From positions 1-5,446 of the forward strand of contig SKWB01000061.1 in NCBI GenBank assembly GCA_007129135.1: a stretch of DNA of 5,446 bases. The letters are read 5' to 3'. A model generated the notes under the pieces. That model saw only the letters and a program-made list of their open reading frames with translations. It was not told where the DNA came from and ran no database searches. This stretch comes from Halococcaceae archaeon (lineage in GTDB: Archaea > Halobacteriota > Halobacteria > Halobacteriales > Halalkalicoccaceae). Position 1 is the first letter of the stretch, and every line of letters begins with the position of its first letter. The position numbers were made by a program, and so were the translations under genes. Below, one piece after another: positions 1 through 5,290 of the stretch.

Positions 1-123
1 GAACACGTGAGTTCCCGTTCAGGGCGCTCGAGGCGGCCGGTTCGTACCGATCGGGAGGGCGGAACCTACCGGTCGGTACGAACCGGCCAGCGTCGAGCGC
101 CCTAGACGGGAACCCACGTGCTC
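1..123. repeat. Near-perfect long inverted repeat, about 123 bp (hairpin or MITE-like)
   Basis: Two arms fold back on each other around a 14-base loop (55-68). The paired blocks are 4-9 with 115-120 (CACGTG at both ends), 11-18 with 106-113, 21-31 with 93-103, 35-50 with 73-88 (16 bp, perfect) and 52-54 with 69-71. That is 44 Watson-Crick pairs, interrupted only by 1-4 base mismatches or bulges, plus two possible outer pairs (1-2 with 122-123). It begins 19 bases past the stop of the minus-strand membrane protein gene, so it would form a huge hairpin at the 3' end of that transcript. It is far larger than a normal archaeal terminator and has no T-run. Because CACGTG is its own complement, the outer hexamers could also be a target duplication around a 105-bp element (10-114). 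It touches the window edge, so its outer limit is unknown. Confidence 0.85.
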
Positions 124-141
124 TCGGACGCGGCGAGGGGG

Positions 142-585
142 TCAGACGGCGCGGGTCCGACGCTCGCCGGCGGTAGCGACGAGCGTCCCGAGACCCAGCC
201 CGTAGAGTGCGTGACCGACGAGGCTCGTCACCAGGAACGCGAGGAGGTCGCCTCGGGGATCGAACGGCGGACCGCCCCTGATCGCCAGTTCTGAGAACCC
301 GATCACGTAGGCGACCCAGAGCAGCCCAACGAAGAGGAGTGCTCGAGTCCGTTCGCCGGGACCGGGCAACCGCCGGCCGAGGGAGACGAACAGGAGCGGC
401 CAGAGGACGACGCCGGCGACGACGAACAGCCCGAGACCGGCCGCTTCGGGGGCGTTGACCAGTCCCGCGAGCGTCTCCGGCGCACGGAACTCGTAGGGGG
501 TGAGGGCCTCGGCACCGACCACGACGACGACCATCGCGACGGTCCCGGCTAGGCCACCTCCGAGGGCGGCGGGGAGTTCGTCCAT
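142..585 (-). CDS. Four-helix integral membrane protein of unknown function
   Basis: This 147-residue protein is almost entirely membrane. Hydrophobic segments lie at about residues 7-27, 50-69, 82-101 and 113-137, joined by short loops. The ends are polar (MDELP at the start, ERRTRAV at the end). No catalytic motif is visible. The size and layout resemble haloarchaeal four-helix families such as DUF6789, but that assignment is from memory and uncertain. The ATG at 585 is supported by a TTTTT element centred 26 bases upstream, the right distance for a leaderless transcript. The gene runs in the same direction as the small DUF7123-type gene, with 60 bases between them, so some read-through is possible. 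A large inverted repeat follows its stop codon. It is surely a gene: the frame is open, the hydrophobicity is regular and a promoter fits. Its role cannot be read from the sequence. Confidence 0.82.
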   Translation of the reverse strand: MDELPAALGGGLAGTVAMVVVVVGAEALTPYEFRAPETLAGLVNAPEAAGLGLFVVAGVVLWPLLFVSLGRRLPGPGERTRALLFVGLLWVAYVIGFSELAIRGGPPFDPRGDLLAFLVTSLVGHALYGLGLGTLVATAGERRTRAV

Positions 586-606
586 ACGTCCGCGAGCGGA
601 GAGACG

Positions 607-614
607 CGAAAAAG
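607..614 (-). promoter_or_regulatory. TATA-like element of the four-helix membrane protein gene
   Basis: On the minus strand this reads CTTTTTCG. The T-run (609-613) is centred 26 bases upstream of the ATG at 585, the usual archaeal TATA-to-start spacing, which predicts a leaderless mRNA. The same T-run lies just past the end of the upstream DUF7123-type gene, so it could also help end that transcript. Confidence 0.5.
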
Positions 615-645
615 CTCCGTGTGCGCAGACGCGGATCCGAACCGT

Positions 646-888
646 TCAGACCGGGGCGACCCGCCAGGTCGTCGCCGAGGTGTAGGACCACTTCTCGACG
701 GTGATGTCGGCGGCGTCGTCGGTGAGCTGGACCATCAGCGCGCCGATCTCCTTCGGCGAGAGGCCGACGTCGTCGGAGATGAACTTCCCTTTGAAGTAGA
801 ACTCACCCTCCTCAGCCCGCTCGGTGAGGTACTGCTCTAGCCGTGCTGCCTTCGTTGATGGCTCGACCGACCGCGTTGTCGTACTCAT
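646..888 (-). CDS. Small haloarchaeal winged-helix-like protein (DUF7123-type)
   Basis: From the preferred start this is an 80-residue protein beginning MSTTTRSVEPS. A charged, probably flexible N-terminus precedes a helix-rich core. Residues about 35-57 (KFISDDVGLSPKEIGALMVQL) read like a helix-turn-helix, and the aromatic tail VEKWSYTSATTWRV reads like a wing. I recognise this pattern as the haloarchaeal DUF7123 family, which is widespread and has no established function; a winged-helix nucleic-acid-binding role is inference. An in-frame ATG at 903 would add five residues (MNWFS). However, the TATA element at 919-928 predicts transcription starting near 896, downstream of that ATG, so 888 is preferred with a leader of about 8 bases. 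The gene lies downstream of the Dna2-type gene on the same strand but has its own promoter. It is probably a regulator or accessory DNA-binding protein, unproven. Confidence 0.85.
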   Translation of the reverse strand: MSTTTRSVEPSTKAARLEQYLTERAEEGEFYFKGKFISDDVGLSPKEIGALMVQLTDDAADITVEKWSYTSATTWRVAPV

Positions 889-918
889 ACTGAACCAATT
901 CATTCTATCCGAAATCAG

Positions 919-928
919 TTAATATATG
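919..928 (-). promoter_or_regulatory. TATA box of the DUF7123-type gene
   Basis: The minus strand reads CATATATTAA, preceded by an ACCGAA purine-rich stretch in the BRE position. Its centre is about 35 bases above the ATG at 888. The predicted transcription start near 896 gives a very short leader and rules against the ATG at 903. The local AT-richness (about 895-930) stands out in an otherwise GC-rich stretch. Confidence 0.65.
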
Positions 929-1008
929 TTCGGTAGCACGTTGGTTCGTAGGTCGGTTTCCTCCGGGTCACCTGGATGGGACTAGACGTCTCGCCGGAGA
1001 CCGGGGTG

Positions 1009-3672
1009 CTACCGCTCCGCCCAGTCGAGCATCCTGGCGTAGAGCGGATCGCTCGCGAGGGCCTCTCGGGTGCCGACGAGTACGAGCGACCGTTTCGCAC
1101 GCGTCAACGCGACGTTGAGCCGGCGGTAGTCCTCGAAGATCGGACCCGCGAGGTCCTCCGTGGCGACGAACGAGACGATCACCACCTCCTTCGACGAGCC
1201 CTGGAACCGGTCGACCGTGTCGACGGTCACCCCCTCGAGGTCGCGCGAGATGGCCGCGACCTGTGCACGGTACGGCGCGATGACGCCGATCGATTCACGA
1301 GGGACGCCGGCCGCCTCGAACGCCGCGACGAGTTCGCTCACGCGGCGGGCCTCCTCGTCGTCCGTCCGGGCACCGTCGTCGCCGGGGACGTGAACGAACG
1401 AGACCGGATCGCGCAGGCTTTCCGGGAGCCGGTCGGCCGAGACCCCCTCGAGGTCGTCGATACGCCTGGAGGCGACCTCGTGGGTCGCCGGCCTGAGCTT
1501 CCCGTCGTAGAACTCCCGGGAGGAGAAGGCCTGGATCCGCTGGGCCATACGGTACTGACGGTCGAGCAACTCGCCCGCCTCGGGGAACTCCTCGATCAGC
1601 CGCTCGAAGAGCGAACGCTCCAGGCCGTTCTCGGCGCGGACCACGGGTGGGAGCTGGTGGTGGTCGCCGACGAGGACGAACCTTTCCCCCCGGTTGATCG
1701 GCGCGAACGTCATCGGCTCGGTGAGCTGTGAGGCCTCGTCCACGAGCACGACGTCGAACGACTCCTCGCGCATGATCCGCGAGCCACAGCCGGCGGCCGT
1801 CGCCGCGACGACCGGTGTCTCCCTGAACCGGGCGACGCGGTCGTCCGGGTCGCCCTTCGGATCGAACCGGTAGGGGAGCATGTCCTCTCGAACACCCGTC
1901 TCGGTTCCGATCCGGACGAACTCCGAGAAGCCCTGCTCCTGGAGGGCTTCGAGCGCGTTGTCGACCGCACGGTTCGTGAACGCCGAGAGCAGCACCCGGT
2001 CGCCCCGCTCGACCAGCGCCCTGACGATCCGGGCGATCGTGTAGGTCTTCCCGGCCCCCGGGGGCCCGTGAACCAGTGCGAAGTCCTCGGCCGCGACCGC
2101 CCGACGCACCGCCTCGTCCTGCGAGGCGTTGTTCTCCACGAAGGCGCTCTCCACCCCGGCGTCGGAGAACTCCGGCGCTCCGTCGCCGAAGAGGACCGCC
2201 TTCCGCCGCTCGTCGCCTTTCAAGAGCGCGTCGTGGAGTGCGGTGAGCATCGAGCCCGCACTCATATCCGAGGGATAGACGTCCAGCCTGGAGAACTCGA
2301 CCGGCTCGTCCGTCGTGACGACGACCTCCTCTCCCACGGCTTCGACCCGGGCGAGTTCGGCGTGACCGGTCACCGGGTCGCCGTCGCTTGCGAGCGCGAC
2401 GTCGTCCTCGCGGATCTTCGAGACGGCCCGCGTCGACTGCCGTGCGCGAAGTCGCCACCGTCCGTCATCGATCCGCTCGCTTCCGAGGTACTCCAGGTCG
2501 ATCAGCGCCCGGTCGTCCTCGGCGCGTTCCTCGGGGCTCTGCTCCCAGAGCTTCGCGTACTCCCGGTGGGCCTCGCGGCGTTCCTCCTCGACGCGCTCGT
2601 AGGTCCGCTCGAAGTACGCGAGTTCGTGGTCCGGAAGCGGCGTACCGATCGCCCCGGCCTTCGACTCCTGGTCCAGCCGACCGGCGACGACCATGCAGGT
2701 GTCGCGCTCGAAACAGTACTCGCACTTCGCGTTCGCCTCGTGGCCGGTCGGAACGGTGAGCGAGAACTCCGCGGAAGCGATCTCGTTTCGGGTTCGAACG
2801 ACGAACTCGAGAAAGCCCTTCCCGATCGAGAACTCCTTCGCGGGCGAGAGGTCGCCGGTCTCCTCGGCCCTGTCAAGCGCGGAGTTCTTCGTGTACAGGA
2901 GCGTTCCCGTGTCCGGGGGCTCGCCGTCGACTCCCCCTCGATCGGCGAGCATCAGCGCGTAGCAGGCGGCCTGCACCTTGTCCTGGAACCGCGGGTCGCG
3001 ACGGGTGTTCTTGCCCGTCTTGAGTTCGACGGGCATCCCCCGCCTGAGGGCGTCCGCCCGTCCCTTCATGCCGAACGTCTCGCTGATCAACGTGTACTCG
3101 CTCCGCCAGGAGTCTTCGTCTTCCAGCGTCCCTTGCGAGAGCCAGCCCTCGATCGCCCGCGCGTTCGCACGCACGTCGGCTTCGACCTCGTCGGCGGAGC
3201 GGCCGAGCAGGCCGAGTTCGAGACCCGCTTCGTTCACCCGCTCGGGGACCGCCTCCTCCAGGTTCGCCCCGCGGAGGAGGTCCCCGAACACCTCGTGGAC
3301 GACCGTCCCCTTCGTCACCGGGTACGCGAGCGGCACCCCGGAGAGCTTGTTCAGGTAGTAGATCCGGGGACACTGCACCCACGAACGGACGTCCGTGACG
3401 TTCACCAGGAACGAGGGCTCGACGACGACGTACGACGCCTTCGTGGTCGCATACCCCGTCTCGCCGCGGAACGCCGTCTCCTCGGCGTCGGTGACGAGTA
3501 GCTCCATCCCCGGGTCAAGGTGGTCGACCGTTTCCGCCCACTTCCCCCAGAGGGTGATCCGTCTCTCGCCATCCTCGTTCCGAACGGTGGTCTCGACCAA
3601 CTCCCGATCGCCGTATCGCGTCGTCACGGTTCGTCGCTCCCCCGGATCCACGACGACGCCTCGAACGTTCAC
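1009..3672 (-). CDS. dna2: Dna2-type nuclease-helicase (Cas4/RecB-like Fe-S nuclease fused to SF1B helicase)
   Basis: Length is 887 residues from the preferred GTG at 3672; the frame stays open to an ATG at 3735 (908 residues). In 908-residue numbering: OB-like region about 23-110; nuclease 115-350 with H147, D228 and the E237-L-K239 triad of PD-(D/E)XK enzymes, plus C122, C338, C341 and C347 placed as Fe-S ligands; linker and helix-rich region 360-530; helicase 535-890. Helicase motifs are Q539, Walker A GPPGAGKT (557-564), Ia SAFTNRAVDNAL, Walker B VDEASQ (665-670), GDHHQLPP, QYRM, VDRFQGSSKE and LNVALTRAKR. All catalytic residues are present. Family knowledge: Dna2 cuts 5' flaps and resects DNA ends as a 5'-3' helicase-nuclease. 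A role in Okazaki-fragment processing or repair here is inferred. The GTG start fits because the protein then begins VNVRGVVV, the OB strand, and TTTTT lies 26 bases upstream; the extra 21 residues look like untranslated sequence. It diverges from the 3734 gene. Confidence 0.93.
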   Translation of the reverse strand: MNVRGVVVDPGERRTVTTRYGDRELVETTVRNEDGERRITLWGKWAETVDHLDPGMELLVTDAEETAFRGETGYATTKASYVVVEPSFLVNVTDVRSWVQCPRIYYLNKLSGVPLAYPVTKGTVVHEVFGDLLRGANLEEAVPERVNEAGLELGLLGRSADEVEADVRANARAIEGWLSQGTLEDEDSWRSEYTLISETFGMKGRADALRRGMPVELKTGKNTRRDPRFQDKVQAACYALMLADRGGVDGEPPDTGTLLYTKNSALDRAEETGDLSPAKEFSIGKGFLEFVVRTRNEIASAEFSLTVPTGHEANAKCEYCFERDTCMVVAGRLDQESKAGAIGTPLPDHELAYFERTYERVEEERREAHREYAKLWEQSPEERAEDDRALIDLEYLGSERIDDGRWRLRARQSTRAVSKIREDDVALASDGDPVTGHAELARVEAVGEEVVVTTDEPVEFSRLDVYPSDMSAGSMLTALHDALLKGDERRKAVLFGDGAPEFSDAGVESAFVENNASQDEAVRRAVAAEDFALVHGPPGAGKTYTIARIVRALVERGDRVLLSAFTNRAVDNALEALQEQGFSEFVRIGTETGVREDMLPYRFDPKGDPDDRVARFRETPVVAATAAGCGSRIMREESFDVVLVDEASQLTEPMTFAPINRGERFVLVGDHHQLPPVVRAENGLERSLFERLIEEFPEAGELLDRQYRMAQRIQAFSSREFYDGKLRPATHEVASRRIDDLEGVSADRLPESLRDPVSFVHVPGDDGARTDDEEARRVSELVAAFEAAGVPRESIGVIAPYRAQVAAISRDLEGVTVDTVDRFQGSSKEVVIVSFVATEDLAGPIFEDYRRLNVALTRAKRSLVLVGTREALASDPLYARMLDWAER

Positions 3673-3693
3673 GCGCGAGACAGGGTATCGCAA

Positions 3694-3702
3694 GGAAAAA
3701 GC
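3694..3702 (-). promoter_or_regulatory. TATA-like element of the Dna2-type gene
   Basis: The minus strand reads GCTTTTTCC. The T-run (3696-3700) is centred 26 bases upstream of the GTG at 3672, which predicts a leaderless mRNA starting on that codon. The near-identical block GCTTTTTC sits at the same distance before the gene starting at 585. On the plus strand the same A-run lies about 36 bases above the ATG at 3734, so it might serve the divergent gene too. Confidence 0.5.
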
Positions 3703-3724
3703 GTACCGATCACCTAGGGACGGC

Positions 3725-3728
3725 GGAG
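3725..3728 (+). promoter_or_regulatory. Shine-Dalgarno site (GGAG) before the 3734 gene
   Basis: GGAG lies five bases before the ATG at 3734 and matches the anti-SD end of archaeal 16S rRNA. It fixes this start within a frame that is open much further upstream (from 3395), where the upstream part is antisense to the Dna2-type gene. Confidence 0.6.
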
Positions 3729-3733
3729 ACCAC

Positions 3734-4282
3734 ATGAGAGTACGCGACTGGGACGACGTCGTCGCCGACGTAATCGAGACGGAGGCGGAGCCGAGCGGCT
3801 GGCGTGCGGTCGCGGGAGACCGCTCGCGCGGCTTGGGCGAGGACCTCTACCTCGGGCATCCGACCGCCGGTGTCTACCTCCTCAAGACGTACGCGAAGAA
3901 CCCGTTCGAGGTCCGTGGCGTCGGAACCCGGGTCGCGAGGAGGCTGGACGAGGATATCGGGGCGTACCTCCCCCAAGAGAACGACGCCCGGTTCGCGATC
4001 CGATCCGCACCGGAGGACGCCGAGGGCGCGAAGAGCAGGGCCCGCCGGTTCACCGAGACGGTGCGGGCGCACGCGGACGCGCCGACCACCCCCGAGGACC
4101 TCTTCACGGACGTGATGGAGGCGATCGAGAGCCCCGCGTTCGGCCCGATGGAGTACGACTCGACGGCCCGTCCGGACCGTCTCGACGACCTCTCCGCAAG
4201 TTTCGAGGAGGCGGAGTCGGTGTTGAACGCCGAACTCGACGACCTGATCGACGGTGACGAGGTCGGCCGCGGCTTCTATTGA
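3734..4282 (+). CDS. Conserved acidic haloarchaeal protein of unknown function
   Basis: This is a 182-residue soluble protein, rich in Asp and Glu, with no membrane segment or signal peptide. I recognise it as a conserved haloarchaeal hypothetical, but I know no function and no firm domain name. Striking blocks are GLGEDLYLGHPTAGVYLLKTYAKNPFEVRGVG (33-64), HADAPTTPEDLFTDVM (113-128), SPAFGPMEYD (133-142) and an acidic C-terminal helix ending DEVGRGFY. The conserved-looking motifs LGHPTAGVYLLKTYAKNP and FGPME suggest a compact alpha/beta fold, which is inference. The start is set by the GGAG five bases upstream. It is divergent from the Dna2-type gene: the two probable start codons are about 60 bases apart, and the longer Dna2 reading would even overlap this ATG at the CATG of 3733-3736. 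That placement hints at shared regulation but does not prove a shared job. Confidence 0.88.
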   Translation: MRVRDWDDVVADVIETEAEPSGWRAVAGDRSRGLGEDLYLGHPTAGVYLLKTYAKNPFEVRGVGTRVARRLDEDIGAYLPQENDARFAIRSAPEDAEGAKSRARRFTETVRAHADAPTTPEDLFTDVMEAIESPAFGPMEYDSTARPDRLDDLSASFEEAESVLNAELDDLIDGDEVGRGFY

Positions 4283-4289
4283 GTTAAGT
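4281..4289 (+). promoter_or_regulatory. TATA-like element of the SnoaL-like gene
   Basis: GAGTTAAGT contains TTAAG centred 26 bases before the ATG at 4312, fitting a leaderless transcript. No Shine-Dalgarno site is visible before that ATG, which supports leaderless initiation. The element overlaps the last stop-codon bases of the gene in front. Confidence 0.45.
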
Positions 4290-4311
4290 CGACTCGGACC
4301 CGCGTCGGCAT

Positions 4312-4689
4312 ATGGAACGGACCGCGACCGAAACCGTCGAGACGTACTACGAGGCGTTGTCCTCGGGTGAGCCGCTCGCGCCCTTCTTCGCGGAGCGTAA
4401 CGACCTGGTGAAGTTCGGCATCTCGGAGCGCCTGCAGGGGTTCTCCGAGGTCGAACGGGGGTTACGAGAGCAGACCGAGCGAACGACCGGCTGGTCGGTG
4501 GGGAGTCGGAACCTGATCGTGGGAGGAGGCGACGACTGTGCGTGGTTCAGCGACGAGGTCCGGATGGAGTGGACTGACCTCGAGGCGGACGAACGCCGGG
4601 AGTTCGAGACACGCTGGAGCGGCACGCTCAGGCGTGAGGATCGGTGGCGGTTCGTCGGGATGCACGTGAGCGTCCCGCGGGAGTTCTGA
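4312..4689 (+). CDS. SnoaL-like / NTF2-like fold protein
   Basis: This 125-residue protein has the outline of the SnoaL/NTF2-like superfamily. An N-terminal helix (ETVETYYEALSSGE) is followed by FFAERNDLVKFGISERLQGFSEVERGLREQ, the usual 'variable-distance FG...G' helix pair. A curved sheet then includes WSVGSRNLIVGGGDDCAWFSDEV, FETRWSGTLRREDRWRFVGMHVS and a Pro-containing end (VPREF). The length is normal for a single domain. Members include isomerases, cyclases and many binding proteins; the catalytic residues vary, so no substrate can be given. The closest outline is the SnoaL_3 or 'nuclear transport factor 2 family' group. It lies 29 bases after the preceding gene and probably has its own leaderless promoter, though read-through is possible. 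A small membrane protein gene follows one base after its stop. Confidence 0.85.
   Translation: MERTATETVETYYEALSSGEPLAPFFAERNDLVKFGISERLQGFSEVERGLREQTERTTGWSVGSRNLIVGGGDDCAWFSDEVRMEWTDLEADERREFETRWSGTLRREDRWRFVGMHVSVPREF
4679..4683 (+). promoter_or_regulatory. Shine-Dalgarno site (GGGAG) inside the end of the SnoaL-like gene
   Basis: GGGAG lies seven bases before the ATG at 4691 and overlaps the last codons of the SnoaL-like gene. It favours 4691 over the ATG at 4703, which has no such site, and suggests coupled translation. Confidence 0.5.
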
Positions 4690-4690
4690 G

Positions 4691-4888
4691 ATGGTCGGCC
4701 CGATGAGCGACGACGAGCGTCGGAGCGGCTACCGACGTATCGGTGCTGGGTTCGTGGGGATCGTCGGGCTCTCGGCGGGGATGACGGCGCTCTCCGGTGG
4801 CGCGACGCTCGTCCAGGCGGGCGCGGTGGCGGTAGGGGGAATAGCTGTCGGAGTGTTGTTACTATTCTATTTGATCAGCAGTATGTAG
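4691..4888 (+). CDS. Small two-helix membrane protein of unknown function
   Basis: This 65-residue protein has a short charged head (MVGPMSDDERRSGYRR) and two hydrophobic, glycine- and alanine-rich segments at about residues 18-35 and 42-63. It ends SSM right after the second helix. The turn is very short (SGG), so it should form a helical hairpin; the Arg-rich head suggests both ends face the cytoplasm. I do not recognise a named family. The start at 4691 is one base after the stop of the SnoaL-like gene and has a Shine-Dalgarno site. A second ATG at 4703 would give 61 residues starting MSDDERRSGYRR, the commoner style for such proteins, so the start remains uncertain. The tight spacing suggests it is expressed with the SnoaL-like protein, but a functional link is inference. 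The last codons become AT-rich, at the edge of the following gene-free stretch. Confidence 0.75.
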   Translation: MVGPMSDDERRSGYRRIGAGFVGIVGLSAGMTALSGGATLVQAGAVAVGGIAVGVLLLFYLISSM

Positions 4889-4945
4889 TGAGTCGTTCCC
4901 GAAGGCCCGCATCGACCGGTATCGAGTCGGCTGAACGCCTCTAGG

Positions 4946-4982
4946 CTGTCAGTATTTAGTAGCTCACACGTCGAACTGACAG
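4946..4982. repeat. Inverted repeat, 8-bp arms CTGTCAGT / ACTGACAG
   Basis: CTGTCAGT at 4946-4953 is the exact reverse complement of ACTGACAG at 4975-4982, with 21 bases between. There is no T-run after either arm, so a terminator is not obvious. It could be a weak hairpin ending the 4691 gene's transcript, a protein-binding site or a remnant of a mobile element's ends. Confidence 0.45.
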
Positions 4983-5074
4983 TAGCCATGAAGGGCTCAC
5001 CGCATTCCAGTACAACATTTATCAGTTAATTATTCGTAAATTATACCCGACTTAGGTGTTAAAATGATTATATT

Positions 5075-5088
5075 TAGTATCAATACTA
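5075..5088. promoter_or_regulatory. Dyad TAGTAT-CA-ATACTA, possible regulator site
   Basis: Two perfect 6-bp arms are separated by two bases. The dyad ends two bases before the CGAAAA BRE stretch of the promoter at 5091-5107, so it lies at about -57 to -44 from the ATG at 5132. In archaea a site just upstream of BRE/TATA often binds an activator. No particular regulator can be named. In such AT-rich DNA a short palindrome could also be chance. Confidence 0.4.
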
Positions 5089-5090
5089 TA

Positions 5091-5107
5091 CGAAAAAATT
5101 CATATTG
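5091..5107 (+). promoter_or_regulatory. BRE/TATA promoter of the tandem peptide genes
   Basis: CGAAAAAATTCATATTG combines a BRE-like CGAAAA with a TATA-like TTCATATTG. The TATA part is centred about 28 bases before the ATG at 5132, so transcription would start at or next to that ATG (leaderless). This is the strongest promoter-like element in the window and decides the start of the first peptide. Confidence 0.6.
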
Positions 5108-5131
5108 ATCGGCGTATATGGTGTAGTTGTG

Positions 5132-5290
5132 ATGTCCGAGAACAACACCACCACCGTTCGCTCGTACCTCGAGAACCACCCCCGAATGATCGGCGTCCTG
5201 TTCACGCTGATGCTGCTGCTCTCGCAAGCTGGGAGTGCTGCAGCAGGTGCTGGTGTGACGATCGACTGTTTCGCCGGTTTCAGTTGCTAA
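5132..5290 (+). CDS. Small signal-peptide-like protein, copy 1 (52 residues, C-terminal C-x5-C)
   Basis: A polar head (MSENNTTTVRSYLEN) leads to HPRM and a hydrophobic run (IGVLFTLMLLL) followed by SQAGSAAAGAG, which resembles a signal peptide with an AxA cleavage site. Cleavage after about residue 38 would release a tail of about 14 residues, GAGVTIDCFAGFSC, whose two cysteines (46 and 52) could form a disulfide. I recall short haloarchaeal proteins with the same HPRMIG-hydrophobic-QAG pattern (DUF7503-type); that name is from memory and no function is known. The alternative is a single-helix membrane protein. The ATG at 5132 is chosen over one at 5105 because the BRE/TATA element predicts a leaderless start exactly there. 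A second copy follows 12 bases after the stop. Its reality is supported by the conserved copy, whose differences are mostly silent. Confidence 0.8.
   Translation: MSENNTTTVRSYLENHPRMIGVLFTLMLLLSQAGSAAAGAGVTIDCFAGFSC

Larger units (their letters stand above)
4889..5131. other. Gene-free stretch that turns AT-rich, leading to the tandem peptide genes
   Basis: No convincing gene lies here. The first half is of ordinary composition and holds an inverted repeat at 4946-4982. From about 5010 the sequence becomes strongly AT-rich, unlike the rest of the window. It contains a 14-bp dyad and a promoter just before the 5132 gene. TATTTAGTA occurs twice (4953-4961 and 5071-5079). AT-rich pockets like this in a GC-rich archaeon can mark regulatory DNA, an old insertion boundary or acquired DNA; the sequence does not decide between these. 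Confidence 0.6.

Noticed and set aside
1..123. Origin-of-replication boxes (ORB) in the palindrome
   Set aside because: No ORB-like G-run element, no AT-rich unwinding region and no Orc1/Cdc6 gene are present. A simple long hairpin explains the repeat.
976..1731. Long plus-strand open frame (251 codons) opposite the helicase part
   Set aside because: It is a GC-rich antisense shadow of the Dna2-type gene: Arg/Glu/Val-rich, no domain, no promoter, and the minus-strand frame has every helicase motif.
1295..2458. Minus-strand open frame of 387 codons in another phase
   Set aside because: It is a frame-shifted reading of the Dna2-type gene, extremely Arg- and Gly-rich, as expected for an out-of-phase frame in GC-rich DNA.
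2068..3501. Plus-strand open frame of 477 codons
   Set aside because: It is antisense to the nuclease and linker parts of the Dna2-type gene. Composition is that of a shadow frame and no motifs are seen.
1009..3672. Cas4-like nuclease as a sign of a CRISPR system
   Set aside because: The nuclease is fused to an SF1B helicase in Dna2 order, and no repeats, spacers or other cas genes are in the window.
3395..3733. Upstream extension of the 3734 gene's open frame
   Set aside because: It is antisense to the Dna2-type N-terminus. A Shine-Dalgarno site before 3734 and the acidic composition from there on mark the true start.
4867..5018. Minus-strand open stretch (about 50 codons, with an ATG at 4989) as a possible transposase remnant
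   Set aside because: I could not recognise any family in it. It overlaps the end of the 4691 gene, and short open stretches are common in this DNA. A translated search against haloarchaeal transposases would settle it.
914..5030. ATCAGTTAAT occurring at 914-923 and again at 5021-5030
   Set aside because: It is ten bases of AT-rich sequence in two promoter-like pockets. The flanks do not align well and it is most likely chance.
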